Under the pieces are notes generated by a model. It searched no databases. It was not told the DNA's origin and saw only the letters and a list, made by a program, of their open reading frames with translations. The position numbers and the translations under genes were made by a program. Shown in pieces: positions 1 to 8,465 of a DNA stretch of 36,368 nucleotides. Position 1 is the first letter of the stretch. Each line of letters begins with the position of its first letter. Location of the stretch: positions 1 to 36,368 of the forward strand of contig CAMAQF010000040.1 of the NCBI GenBank assembly GCA_945860265.1, given 5' to 3'. This DNA comes from Emticicia agri. GTDB lineage: Bacteria; Bacteroidota; Bacteroidia; Cytophagales; Spirosomataceae.

Positions 1-1326
1 ATCGTCATCGCTGGACAGAATAATGTAATCGTCTATTTGGGTATAATAACAATCTGAAAAACCTTTGAAAACCGAACCAAACAGCATGGCCGGTAATTGG
101 CTAACATCAATTTTTCTAACAAAATTATTAAGATAGGTAAATGGTTGTACTTTAAAATAGCTGGAAATCTTTTCAGCATTGGTTGCCAAATCATCGAATA
201 AATTCAGAGCACCAGCCGAGTCTTCGGTTTTGATGAGCAAGATTTTCTTCGATGGCTCATCAGATGACGTTTCCATTTCGCACAAAATAATTTCATCTTT
301 AATAATCGAATAAAAACTATTAAGATTTGCATTTAGCAAACGATTAACACTATCTTTTTCAGCAACGAGTTCGGGTTCTTCGTTATTCATGTAAGCAGTA
401 AAATCTTGTGCTAGCAGAAGTTTATTCTTGAAACTTAAACGGATCGTTATAGCTATATTTTCGGGAATTAAGTCAGTACAAACAAAAGGTTGCGGTTTTT
501 GACGGGCAAAAATTCTCAAAAATGGAATTGTATTTATACCTTTTGAGTAAATGTAAGCTGAAAGAATATTAGGAAGTTTTTGTTTTTCGAAAACAATATC
601 GGGGTTGCGTGGCGTAATATTTCCAAAAAACTCAATCAGATTTGGCGATAACTGCGATGGAAGAATATCTGCCACATCATGTAAGCTCTTGCTTTTAAAA
701 TAAATATGTGCTGTCCCTTTTCTACTCTCTTTGAATGGCACTCTTTCGATCGCAACACCTGATTTGATTCTATTAGCAACTTCTTCAAGCAAAATTTTTG
801 AGCCACTACAAATCAAAAAATCATCATGCACGAAGAAATTGAAAAGTGGGCGACTATTAATATCATATAATTCATTGATTCGAAGCCCTTTATAATTACG
901 CCCATAAACTTTACGTTTGGTAGCATCAGGCACTAAGAGGCTTTTTAGAAAAGAATCATCACCAAAGGCACCCGCTGGTACATAAATAATATATTCAAGA
1001 TTTTTCTTGTTTTCTCGATGAAGCGAATAAGTAATAAGTTTCTTTGCAAAAAACTTTTTAGCAATATTTTCGTTATCAATACTTTCGCCAATTTTTGATA
1101 GTTGTGCCAACGCATCGTAAAAAAAAGGAATACCAGCAAGCTGTGTTGGGTCGCCTTTAGAATAAAGCGATTGTTGAATTTCGGAACTCTCTACAACCAA
1201 AAAAGCATTATTGGGCACAAAATTCCATGCATCTTTGCGTGGAGCAAACCAAATTTGATAAGCAATAAATACAGCAATCAACAATAAGATTGCATTGAGA
1301 TACCATAAAGTTTTTATTTTTAACAT
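1..1326 (-). CDS. Membrane-anchored DUF3352-like protein, C-terminus cut by window edge
   Basis: An uninterrupted minus-strand frame of 442 codons starts at ATG 1326-1324 and stays open to base 1, so the stop lies outside the window. The product opens MLKIKTLWYLNAILLLIAV, with one membrane helix at about residues 7-26 followed by a large soluble, presumably periplasmic, part. Right after the helix comes FVPNNAFLVVESSE, the kind of opening seen in DUF3352-type proteins of Bacteroidota. I see no catalytic motif, and the function is unknown. It is divergent from mnmE across a 197-bp gap, so the two are probably transcribed separately. The reading frame is certain because it is long and its codon use is normal. 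The family name is a moderate-confidence recollection. Confidence 0.8.
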   Translation of the reverse strand, partial: MLKIKTLWYLNAILLLIAVFIAYQIWFAPRKDAWNFVPNNAFLVVESSEIQQSLYSKGDPTQLAGIPFFYDALAQLSKIGESIDNENIAKKFFAKKLITYSLHRENKKNLEYIIYVPAGAFGDDSFLKSLLVPDATKRKVYGRNYKGLRINELYDINSRPLFNFFVHDDFLICSGSKILLEEVANRIKSGVAIERVPFKESRKGTAHIYFKSKSLHDVADILPSQLSPNLIEFFGNITPRNPDIVFEKQKLPNILSAYIYSKGINTIPFLRIFARQKPQPFVCTDLIPENIAITIRLSFKNKLLLAQDFTAYMNNEEPELVAEKDSVNRLLNANLNSFYSIIKDEIILCEMETSSDEPSKKILLIKTEDSAGALNLFDDLATNAEKISSYFKVQPFTYLNNFVRKIDVSQLPAMLFGSVFKGFSDCYYTQIDDYIILSSDDD

Positions 1327-1421
1327 ATTTCAAACGTCGAAGGTACTGGGCTGCAAGCCGGTAGATTCAAATAATTTATCTACTGAATAGCTACAATCAC
1401 TGATTTTAAGATTTTAGTTGG

Positions 1422-1429
1422 TAGATTTG
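1422..1429 (+). promoter_or_regulatory. Candidate -7 box upstream of mnmE
   Basis: TAGATTTG fits the Bacteroidota -7 consensus TAnnTTTG and lies 95 bp before the mnmE start in the divergent 197-bp gap. No good TTTG-type -33 element is seen at the usual distance, so this is only a candidate. Confidence 0.3.
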
Positions 1430-1523
1430 CAAAAATAAGTAATTTAAACCATGATTGAAAGATTTACAAGACTTGTAAGATTTATTAATCAAAGTTTATA
1501 AAAGATTTCTTTTACTATAATAA

Positions 1524-2846
1524 ATGATTCAATTAGAAACAATTTGTGCGTTATCAACCCCACAAGGTATCGGAGCGATTGGTGTAATTCGTGTTTCGGG
1601 CGATCGCACATTTGATATTATCAATAAAATTTTCAAAGGGAAAGACTTAACCAAGGTTGATTCGCATACGATTCATTTTGGCACGATTCGAGATAACAAT
1701 GTCATTGTCGATGAAGTTTTGATTGCCGTTTTTAAAACGCCCAGAAGTTTTACCAAAGAAGATGTTGTGGAAATTTCATGCCATGGTAGCGACTATATTA
1801 TAAGGTATATTCTGAAACTTTTACTTCAGAATGGCTGCCGCATGGCTCAAGCGGGTGAGTTTACTCAACGTGCATTTTTGAATGGGCAATTTGACTTGGT
1901 ACAAGCCGAAGCAGTGGCAGATTTGATTGCGGCGGACTCTGAGGCCGCCCACAAAACGGCGATGAATTTGATGCGAGGTGGTTTCTCGAATCAATTGAAA
2001 GTTTTACGTGAAGAATTAATTCATTTTGCAAGTTTAGTAGAATTAGAATTAGATTTTGGTGAAGAAGATGTAGAGTTTGCAGAAAGAGATGATTTAAAAT
2101 CTTTAATATTGAAAATACAGAATTTTCTGAAAAATTTAATAGACTCCTTTGACGCAGGAAATGTAATAAAAGAAGGCCTTCCAGTAGCGATAATTGGACC
2201 GCCCAATGCTGGAAAGTCAACGCTTTTAAATATACTATTAAATGAAGAAAGAGCCATAGTAACCGAAATTGAGGGCACAACCCGTGATGTGATTGAGGAA
2301 ATACTTTTTATTGAAGGAATTAAGTTTAGGTTTATTGATACTGCAGGAATTCGGGCAACAAAAGATGTAGTAGAGTCTATCGGAATCGAACGCTCGAAAG
2401 AAGCCATGCGACTAGCTGAAATAGTTTTATTATTGACTGATAATAAAGTCATTAACGAAGATTTTATTTTAGATTTTGAGGAAGACAAGATTATAAGAGT
2501 TAGAAATAAGATTGATTTGGCAGAACAAAAAGAAAACTTTGATGGCTTACAAATATCAGCCAAAAACAACATTGGAATTGATGCCCTCAAAAACGCAATC
2601 GTAGCAAAAGCTAAGCTCAAAAAACAAGCCGATACTATGTTGACGAATCTACGTCATTATGAACATTTAGTCAAGGCCAGTGAAGCACTAACTGAAGTTT
2701 TGAATGGTCTAGATATTGGTATTACTGGAGATTTTTTGGCACAAGATATAAGACTTTCGTTACACCATCTTGGTGAGATTACGGGAGCAATATCTTCAGA
2801 CGATTTATTAGCGAATATTTTTAGCAAGTTCTGTATAGGAAAGTAA
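1524..2846 (+). CDS. mnmE: tRNA modification GTPase MnmE (TrmE)
   Basis: MnmE works with MnmG to install the carboxymethylaminomethyl group on U34 of certain tRNAs in the cytoplasm. The 440-residue product is slightly shorter than the usual 450-460. The N-terminal formyl-THF-binding domain covers about 1-118 (opening TICALSTPQGIGAIGVIRVS), then comes the helical domain with an inserted G domain at about 217-370. G motifs are visible: P-loop GPPNAGKS at 225-232, GTTRD near 251-255, DTAG at 272-275 and NKID at 328-331. The end FCIGK carries the conserved C-terminal CxGK cysteine (C437). The ATG at 1524 gives the usual family N-terminus. It is followed by eboA after 76 bp in the same direction, so read-through into the ebo genes is possible, but a functional link is not expected. 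Confidence 0.98.
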   Translation: MIQLETICALSTPQGIGAIGVIRVSGDRTFDIINKIFKGKDLTKVDSHTIHFGTIRDNNVIVDEVLIAVFKTPRSFTKEDVVEISCHGSDYIIRYILKLLLQNGCRMAQAGEFTQRAFLNGQFDLVQAEAVADLIAADSEAAHKTAMNLMRGGFSNQLKVLREELIHFASLVELELDFGEEDVEFAERDDLKSLILKIQNFLKNLIDSFDAGNVIKEGLPVAIIGPPNAGKSTLLNILLNEERAIVTEIEGTTRDVIEEILFIEGIKFRFIDTAGIRATKDVVESIGIERSKEAMRLAEIVLLLTDNKVINEDFILDFEEDKIIRVRNKIDLAEQKENFDGLQISAKNNIGIDALKNAIVAKAKLKKQADTMLTNLRHYEHLVKASEALTEVLNGLDIGITGDFLAQDIRLSLHHLGEITGAISSDDLLANIFSKFCIGK

Positions 2847-2922
2847 CTTATCTTGTAATTTAGTAAAATCATTATTGAATATTTATAATTATTTATTTCG
2901 TTACTTTTTACCAAACTAAACA

Positions 2923-3729
2923 ATGCGTTTTTCAGAACAATTATTCGAAAAGATAAAAGAGTATGCTTCGCCAAAAGAAATAAGTTGGGTTGTATCAAGA
3001 GGAAATAATAGTCTGCAATCGCTTCAAATCGCATTTGTTGCCGCACCAAGATTTATTAGTAAAACGCCTGATCTGTCAGCTTCGGTTATTAATGATGTTT
3101 CTATCAGTGGTTGGTCTTTGGATAGATTGGTACGAGTCTATCTACTTACGACGCTTGATGATTCAGATAAGGACATTTATATTAAAACCATTCATTCGCT
3201 TTTTGAAACTGCCGAGAACAATGAAGCCGTTGCTTTAATTTCTGCCCTACCTTTTTTGGCATATCCTGAATATTGGCTTCCGCGTGCTACTGATGCGGTG
3301 CGTTCAAACATTGGTTTGGTTTTCGATGCAATTGCTTTTCAGAATCCATATCCGAAGAAATATTTCTCAGAACTAGCTTGGAATCAATTGGTTTTGAAAT
3401 GTATTTTTAGTGACAAACCCATTCACCGCATCCAAGGTTTGAACGAACGAGCAAATCAAGCATTGGCAAATTCGATTTCTAACCTTGCCCATGAGCGTTG
3501 GGCGGCAGGTCGCACGATTCCTGCACAGGCTTGGCGTTTAGTGAGTAAATTTATGAACGAAACAATTTTTGAAGATATTTGTGTCTTATCTGAATCTCAA
3601 AGTTCAATGGACAATATCGCAGCGATTTTGGTATGTGATGAAACTAATTTTCCTGCCGCTAAAAAAGAACTAAAAAAACACCAATATATAGAGCATCGAC
3701 TACTTAATTGGGAGTTACTTGAAATCTAA
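2923..3729 (+). CDS. eboA: EboA domain protein
   Basis: First gene of a complete ebo cluster. The 268-residue product is predicted helical and soluble, with no signal peptide, no membrane helix and no recognised catalytic motif. It matches the EboA family by its layout and by segments such as SGWSLDRLVRVYLL, the LPFLAYPEYWLPRATDAVRSN region and GLNERANQALANS. Its biochemical role is unknown. In cyanobacteria the ebo genes are reported to be needed for moving a scytonemin precursor to the periplasm. Identification rests mainly on position: it directly precedes eboB-eboF in canonical order. The gap to eboB is 73 bp with no visible terminator, consistent with one transcript. Confidence 0.88.
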   Translation: MRFSEQLFEKIKEYASPKEISWVVSRGNNSLQSLQIAFVAAPRFISKTPDLSASVINDVSISGWSLDRLVRVYLLTTLDDSDKDIYIKTIHSLFETAENNEAVALISALPFLAYPEYWLPRATDAVRSNIGLVFDAIAFQNPYPKKYFSELAWNQLVLKCIFSDKPIHRIQGLNERANQALANSISNLAHERWAAGRTIPAQAWRLVSKFMNETIFEDICVLSESQSSMDNIAAILVCDETNFPAAKKELKKHQYIEHRLLNWELLEI

Positions 3730-3802
3730 TTAAAAAATAACAGGCTTTACCAACATTAATAATCCAAAAGGTCGGTCATAAAATCCGATATAATTAAATA
3801 AA

Positions 3803-4822
3803 ATGTGTCAAAAACATTCTGAAATATCGCAAAATCCTTCACACTTTGAAGGTACAGCCGAAGAACTTGTAACCTCAGAAATAATACAAGCAAATTATGC
3901 CGATTACACAAAAGGCATGAAGTTCTTTGATCCACATATTCACATGACTTCCCGAACTACTGACGATTATACGGCCTTGATTGATGCAGGCGTTGTGGCA
4001 ATTATTGAACCTGCTTTTTGGTTGGGTCAGCCACGTACAGGTTTGGCTTCATTCAAAGATTATTTTAGTAGCTTGGTTGGTTGGGAACGTTTCCGTTCAT
4101 CGCAGTTTGGGATAAAACATTATTGCACGATTGGTTTAAACTCTCGTGAAGCCAATAATGAGGCTTTGGCTGAACAAGTAATGGGAATTTTACCATTATT
4201 TTTGTATAAAGAAGGTGTAGTTGGTGTTGGTGAAATAGGTTTCGACGACCAAACAGCCGCCGAAGAAAAATACTATCGTTTACAACTCGAATTATCGAAA
4301 GAAGCAGGTTTGCCCGTGCAAGTTCATACGCCTCACCGTGATAAAAAGAAAGGAACTGAACTAAGTATGTCGATTGCTATCGAACACGGAATTGACCCAA
4401 GCATGGTAATAATCGACCATAATAATGAAGAAACTGTAGAAAGTGTGCTTGATAAAGGTTTTTGGGCAGCATTTACAATTTATCCATTTACCAAAATGGG
4501 TAATGAAAGAATGGTAGAAATAGTAAAAAAATATGGCTCGGAAAGAGTTATGATAAACTCCGCTGCCGATTGGGGCATAAGTGACCCACTTGCTGTGCCA
4601 AAAACTGCAGCTTTGATGAAAATAAAAGGAATTTCAGACGCTGATATTCGATTGGTAACTTACAAAAATGCCATCGATGCTTTTGCCCAAAGTGGACAAA
4701 TAAATGTAACTGATTTTGAAACGCCAGTAGTAATTGACCAAAGTCTCAAATTCAATGGGAACACAGTATTACGTGGTGGACAAATTCCTAGAGTTGATAA
4801 AAATTCGTTGATAATCAGTTAG
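3803..4822 (+). CDS. eboB: EboB, TatD-like metal-dependent hydrolase
   Basis: A TIM-barrel hydrolase of the TatD/amidohydrolase type. Likely metal ligands are visible: FFDPHIHM (H45, H47), GVGEIGFDD (Glu of the GEIG motif), VHTPHRD, VIIDHNNEE, and the late Asp in NSAADWG. The substrate is unknown. TatD relatives are nucleases or small-molecule hydrolases, and in the ebo context a metabolite intermediate is assumed. The ATG at 3803 gives 339 residues, but the domain begins only at about residue 39. There a second ATG (3917) would give a 301-residue protein starting MKFFDPHIH, which looks more like other TatD proteins, so the start is uncertain. It ends 15 bp before eboC in the same frame, strongly suggesting co-transcription. 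Confidence 0.92.
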   Translation: MCQKHSEISQNPSHFEGTAEELVTSEIIQANYADYTKGMKFFDPHIHMTSRTTDDYTALIDAGVVAIIEPAFWLGQPRTGLASFKDYFSSLVGWERFRSSQFGIKHYCTIGLNSREANNEALAEQVMGILPLFLYKEGVVGVGEIGFDDQTAAEEKYYRLQLELSKEAGLPVQVHTPHRDKKKGTELSMSIAIEHGIDPSMVIIDHNNEETVESVLDKGFWAAFTIYPFTKMGNERMVEIVKKYGSERVMINSAADWGISDPLAVPKTAALMKIKGISDADIRLVTYKNAIDAFAQSGQINVTDFETPVVIDQSLKFNGNTVLRGGQIPRVDKNSLIIS

Positions 4823-4837
4823 ACAATAGCAATATAC

Positions 4838-5743
4838 TTGATTTTAGAAAACGCCAAAACCTTGAACCTAAAAGCTTACTTACAACTGACCCGTCCTGCT
4901 AATATTATAACGGCTATCGCTGATATTTTGGCTGGCGTTACCATTGCGACCTTTTCTTTTTCAATGGAAGATATAAACCCATCGAAAGTTATATTTTTAT
5001 GCCTTTCAACCATCGGCTTATACGGTGGAGGCATTGTTTTTAATGATATTTTTGATTTAGAATTAGATAAAATTGAGCGTCCAGAAAGAGTAATTCCAAG
5101 TGGAAAAGTGAGTAAAAATAATGCAATTATTTTTGGAGTTCTGTTATTGTTATTGGGCGTTTTTGGAGCATTAGCCAATAGTTCATTAAGTAGCTTAATT
5201 GCTTTAGCAGTAGCCACTTGTGCCTTAATTTATGATAAATACGGCAAGAATCATTCGTTTTTAGGGCCAATAAATATGGGGCTTTGTCGAGGTGGAAATT
5301 TGATTTTGGGAATGAGTATCATCGAAAATTCTATTCCGCAATGGTGGTGGATTGGACTTTTGCCAGTTTGCTACATTGCTGCTATCACGATGATTAGTCG
5401 AGGCGAAGTGCATGGGGGAAATAAAAATACACTTTTTTTTGCTGCTTTTTTATACGTTTTGGTCAGCACTTTTCAGTTGTTTATCTCTTTTAATTTAGGA
5501 AACCTTAAAATTACGTTAGGATTCGTAATTTTACATGTTTATTTGATATTTAAACCCTTAATCAATGCCATTTCAAACCCAATCGGGCCAAATATTGGTA
5601 AAGCCGTAAAAGCGGGGGTACTTTCGTTGATTGTGATGGATGCAGCTTGGGTAAGCGTTTCTGGAAACATTTTTCTTGCCATTGTAGTTTTATGTTTACT
5701 TCCGTTTTCAATCAAATTAGCAAAGATTTTTGCGGTAACTTAG
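4838..5743 (+). CDS. eboC: EboC, UbiA-family prenyltransferase
   Basis: An integral membrane protein of about 301 residues with roughly eight or nine hydrophobic helices. The first UbiA aspartate motif is clear: NDIFDLELD (N69, D70, D73, D77), followed by RPERVIPSGKVS. The second motif is YDKYGKN (D133), poorer in aspartates than in UbiA proper. UbiA enzymes attach an isoprenoid to an acceptor; the EboC substrates are unknown. The start appears to be TTG at 4838. The next ATG in frame (Met43) would remove the first helix, and upstream the frame is closed by the eboB stop TAG at 4820-4822. The 15-bp spacing to eboB suggests translational coupling. It is followed by eboD after 51 bp. Confidence 0.93.
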   Translation: MILENAKTLNLKAYLQLTRPANIITAIADILAGVTIATFSFSMEDINPSKVIFLCLSTIGLYGGGIVFNDIFDLELDKIERPERVIPSGKVSKNNAIIFGVLLLLLGVFGALANSSLSSLIALAVATCALIYDKYGKNHSFLGPINMGLCRGGNLILGMSIIENSIPQWWWIGLLPVCYIAAITMISRGEVHGGNKNTLFFAAFLYVLVSTFQLFISFNLGNLKITLGFVILHVYLIFKPLINAISNPIGPNIGKAVKAGVLSLIVMDAAWVSVSGNIFLAIVVLCLLPFSIKLAKIFAVT

Positions 5744-5794
5744 CATTTATAACAAACAACAATTGTATATAATTTTTAGATTTGACCCAATATA

Positions 5795-6940
5795 ATGAAC
5801 CTTATTCAACAAGCCTTTCAGGTACCATATTCATTTGACATTATTTTCACAAAAAATCTTTTTTCGACTGATAATCAAGCGTTTAATAACTTCTTAAATA
5901 ATTTTGGTGATACTCGTTTTCAAAAGAAAATCTTATTTTTAATTGATGATGGCGTTGCTGAAAATCACCTATCACTTATTGAATCAATCAAAATCTATTT
6001 CAGTAATAACACAAACATTACTTTGATTGATGAAATTTTGGTTATGCCGGGTGGAGAAATCGTAAAAAATGATTCGCAGTATTTAGACCAATCACTTTTA
6101 GCTATTAATAAATATGGTATTGACCGACATTCTTTTGTGGCCGCAATCGGTGGTGGGGCTTTTTTAGACATGGTTGGTTATGCCTCAACGATTGCTCATC
6201 GTGGCGTAAAACATATCAGGATTCCAACTACTGTTTTATCTCAAAATGATTCTGGCGTAGGTGTGAAAAATGGGGTTAATTTTTTAGGAAAAAAGAATTT
6301 TCTTGGCACATTTTCTCCACCCGTTGCAGTTTTCAATGATTCTACTTTCTTAAATTCACTTTCTGAGCGTGATTGGCGTTCTGGTATTTCAGAAGCTGTA
6401 AAAGTAGCTTTGATTAAGGATTTACCTTTTTTTGAATGGCTCGAAACAAATGCACTTTTCATGGCTAAGCGTGAAATGGAGGTAATGCAAGAACAAATTT
6501 TCCGCTCGGCCGCATTGCATACCAATCATATTTCCAGTGGCGACCCTTTTGAAATGGGTTCGGCTCGACCATTGGATTTTGGACATTGGGCAGCTCACAA
6601 ATTAGAGTATTTAACAAATTTCGAGATTCGTCACGGTGAAGCCGTTGCCATCGGAATTGCTCTTGATTCTATTTATTCTCAGCTTTTAGGGCTTATTTCA
6701 CAAGAAGAAGTGAACAGAATCATTACTTTGCTTAAAAATCTTGGTTTTACGCTTTACCACGAAAAACTCGGTGAAAACGATAAACTGAATTTGTGGGAAG
6801 GCTTGAATGAATTTAGAGAACATTTGGGTGGACAATTGACGATTACAATTTTAGAAAAATTGGGCAAAGGCCGAGAGATTCACGAAGTAGATTTTGAACT
6901 CATGAAACAGGCAGTTGATGAATTGAAAAAGACAATTTAA
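5795..6940 (+). CDS. eboD: EboD, 3-dehydroquinate synthase-like sugar-phosphate cyclase
   Basis: A 381-residue member of the dehydroquinate synthase (AroB) superfamily, NAD- and metal-dependent. Visible are the NAD loop AAIGGGAFLDMVGYA (119-125), the lysine-rich GVKNGVNFLGKKNFLGTF (155-172), and the metal ligands E200 (ISEAVKVALI), H264 (LDFGHWAAHKLE) and H280 (RHGEAVAIG). Genuine AroB usually has LNFGHTFGHA; here the spacing is kept but neighbours differ, which fits the EboD branch rather than the shikimate enzyme. The product it makes is not known. It is preceded by eboC (51 bp) and separated from eboE by 214 bp holding the structured element at 6988-7090. Confidence 0.94.
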   Translation: MNLIQQAFQVPYSFDIIFTKNLFSTDNQAFNNFLNNFGDTRFQKKILFLIDDGVAENHLSLIESIKIYFSNNTNITLIDEILVMPGGEIVKNDSQYLDQSLLAINKYGIDRHSFVAAIGGGAFLDMVGYASTIAHRGVKHIRIPTTVLSQNDSGVGVKNGVNFLGKKNFLGTFSPPVAVFNDSTFLNSLSERDWRSGISEAVKVALIKDLPFFEWLETNALFMAKREMEVMQEQIFRSAALHTNHISSGDPFEMGSARPLDFGHWAAHKLEYLTNFEIRHGEAVAIGIALDSIYSQLLGLISQEEVNRIITLLKNLGFTLYHEKLGENDKLNLWEGLNEFREHLGGQLTITILEKLGKGREIHEVDFELMKQAVDELKKTI

Positions 6941-6976
6941 TACTTAATATCATTGTTTATTAATATATATTAATTG

Positions 6977-6984
6977 TACCTTAT
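6977..6984 (+). promoter_or_regulatory. Promoter-like box before RNA element A
   Basis: TACCTTAT resembles the first six positions of TAnnTTTG and lies a few bases before the start of the folded element. The same box, inside TGTACCTTAT, stands at the same place before element B (21340-21347). Conservation outside the helix suggests it is a promoter for the RNA. No convincing -33 box is visible. Confidence 0.45.
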
Positions 6985-6987
6985 TAT

Positions 6988-7090
6988 GAATCATACACCC
7001 CGTTTGAGAAATTGGGCTTAACCAATTTAAAAGTTCTTTAGATATTTTGTCCAATTTCTCAAGAGGTGATTGTATGATTCGTGTTTTTTT
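6988..7090 (+). ncRNA. Structured RNA-like element A (eboD-eboE spacer)
   Basis: The element has a closing helix GAATCATAC (6988-6996) with GTATGATTC (7072-7080), nine perfect pairs extendable by G-U pairs, followed by a seven-T tract (7084-7090). Inside is a 12-bp helix, 7004-7015 with 7051-7062. An alternative local hairpin pairs 7009-7015 with 7022-7028. The stretch 7030-7052 (AAAGTTCTTT then GATATTTTGTCC) is nearly identical in element B, as are the TACAC start, the AGAGGTG before the closing helix, GATTCGTG plus T-tract, and AAAAAAAGTAAGG downstream. It could be a small RNA with its own terminator, a leader controlling eboE, or a short mobile repeat. I do not recognise the family. Confidence 0.6.
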
Positions 7091-7154
7091 GTTATTTTTT
7101 TAAAAAAAGTAAGGCGAAGAAGTATAAAAGTAAATTACACAATTCTATTCGACT

Positions 7155-8348
7155 ATGCAAACCCCATACGGACACCTCTCTTATTGCAGTAATATTCACC
7201 CAGGCGAAGAATGGGCAGTTCATATTTCGGTTTTACAAAGCAGCATCCCTGAAATAAAAGCGGCAGTTTGTCCGAACGAAAAGATGGGAATTGGCTTGCG
7301 TTTAGCCAATCAAGCAAGTATTGATTTATCGGAAAAATTTAATTTTGATGAATTTAAAAATTGGCTTGAAGCAAATGATTGCTACGTTTTTACAATGAAT
7401 GGTTTTCCCTATGGCGGCTTTCATAATGTAGTGGTAAAAGACCAAGTTCACGCCCCAGATTGGACAACATCCGAACGCACCAATTATACAATCAGAAGTT
7501 TTGGATTACTTGCTAAGCTTTTACCAAATAATTTGACAGAAGGTGGAATCTCTACTTCGCCTCTCTCTTATCGTTTTTGGTGGAAAACACCCGAAGCACT
7601 AGAAGAAGTGATTAAAATTGCGACAAAAAATATTATTTCGGTTGTAGAGGCACTGATAGATTTAAAAGCTTCAACTGGCAAAACACTGCACCTTGATATT
7701 GAACCTGAGCCAGATGGCATTCTCGAAAACTCCGATGAGTATATTGACTGGTACAAGAATTATTTGCTCCCGATGGGAATTGAAAAGCTTGTAAGCAAAG
7801 GTTTTTCTAGCGAAAAGGCGGTCGAAGCCATTAAAACGCATATTCAATTATGCTATGATGTTTGTCATTTTGCAGTAGGTTTTGAAGCCCCGCAAATGGT
7901 AATTGACAAGTTAGAAACAGAAGGATTGAAAGTTGGAAAAATACAAATCAGTTCAGCATTAAAAGTTGATTTTTCGAGCGATACCGAAGAAAAACTAAAA
8001 GTGATTGCTCAATACAACGAATCAACTTATTTACATCAAGTTGTAGCTAAACGAAAAGATGGAAGTTTCGTTAAATTTCAAGATTTAACAGAAGCGATTG
8101 CTGGCTTTGAAGAAAACATTAGTTCTTGGCGAGTGCATTTTCACGTACCACTTTTCTTAGAAAACTATGGTGTTTTGAGTTCTACACAATCAGATATTGT
8201 GGATACGATTAATGTTCATAAAAACAAATCCTTTACCAATCACCTCGAAATCGAAACATACACTTGGGGAGTTTTACCAACGGAGTTTCAAGCCCCTCTG
8301 AATGAGTCAATTATTAGAGAAATTAATTGGGTAAAAGGGCTTTTATAA
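7155..8348 (+). CDS. eboE: EboE, metabolite traffic protein, TIM barrel
   Basis: A 397-residue protein of the xylose-isomerase-like TIM-barrel (sugar phosphate isomerase/epimerase) fold, of the EboE type. It opens with TPYGHLSYCSNIHPGEEW. Possible metal or substrate-binding segments are LHLDIEPEPDG, CYDVCHFAVGFE, KIQISSALK and WRVHFHVPLF, with a final ETYTWGVLP. It has no signal peptide, so it should act in the cytoplasm. The reaction is unknown. Unlike the earlier ebo genes it is preceded by a long spacer with element A and a second A/T-rich stretch, so it may have its own promoter or be separately tuned. It is followed by eboF after 117 bp of repeat-like DNA. Confidence 0.93.
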   Translation: MQTPYGHLSYCSNIHPGEEWAVHISVLQSSIPEIKAAVCPNEKMGIGLRLANQASIDLSEKFNFDEFKNWLEANDCYVFTMNGFPYGGFHNVVVKDQVHAPDWTTSERTNYTIRSFGLLAKLLPNNLTEGGISTSPLSYRFWWKTPEALEEVIKIATKNIISVVEALIDLKASTGKTLHLDIEPEPDGILENSDEYIDWYKNYLLPMGIEKLVSKGFSSEKAVEAIKTHIQLCYDVCHFAVGFEAPQMVIDKLETEGLKVGKIQISSALKVDFSSDTEEKLKVIAQYNESTYLHQVVAKRKDGSFVKFQDLTEAIAGFEENISSWRVHFHVPLFLENYGVLSSTQSDIVDTINVHKNKSFTNHLEIETYTWGVLPTEFQAPLNESIIREINWVKGLL

Positions 8349-8357
8349 TCTTTTCAA

Positions 8358-8443
8358 CCACGGAGTTGCACAAAGTTTTGCACGAAGTTTCTCAGAGTTT
8401 TTCACTCTGTGAATATCTGTGATAAACTCATAAAACTCTGTGC
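8358..8443. repeat. CAC(A/G)GAGTT-type intergenic repeat between eboE and eboF
   Basis: The spacer holds several degenerate copies of a CACGGAGTT / GCACAAAGTTT / GCACGAAGTTT / CTCAGAGTTT word. These are followed by the reverse-complement words ACTCTGTG and AAACTCTGTG, so it can fold back on itself. A similar word mix occurs at 22443-22506. This looks like a dispersed, degenerate intergenic repeat family rather than coding DNA. Confidence 0.45.
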
Positions 8444-8465
8444 TTAAAACATATCAAACTCAAAT

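Noticed and set aside
1861..2620. Two long minus-strand ORFs inside mnmE
   Set aside because: They are antisense to a confidently identified gene, low-complexity in composition and without motifs.
6988..7080. Elements A and B as MITE-type transposons with terminal inverted repeats
   Set aside because: Conservation reaches outside the inverted repeats (promoter box, T-run, AAAAAAAGTAAGG) and the ends differ by paired changes. No target duplication is seen, though a mobile origin is not excluded.
6988..7090. Elements A and B as 6S RNA, SRP RNA or tmRNA
   Set aside because: Too short for 6S, no SRP GGAA-loop motif, and no tRNA-like or tag-coding part.
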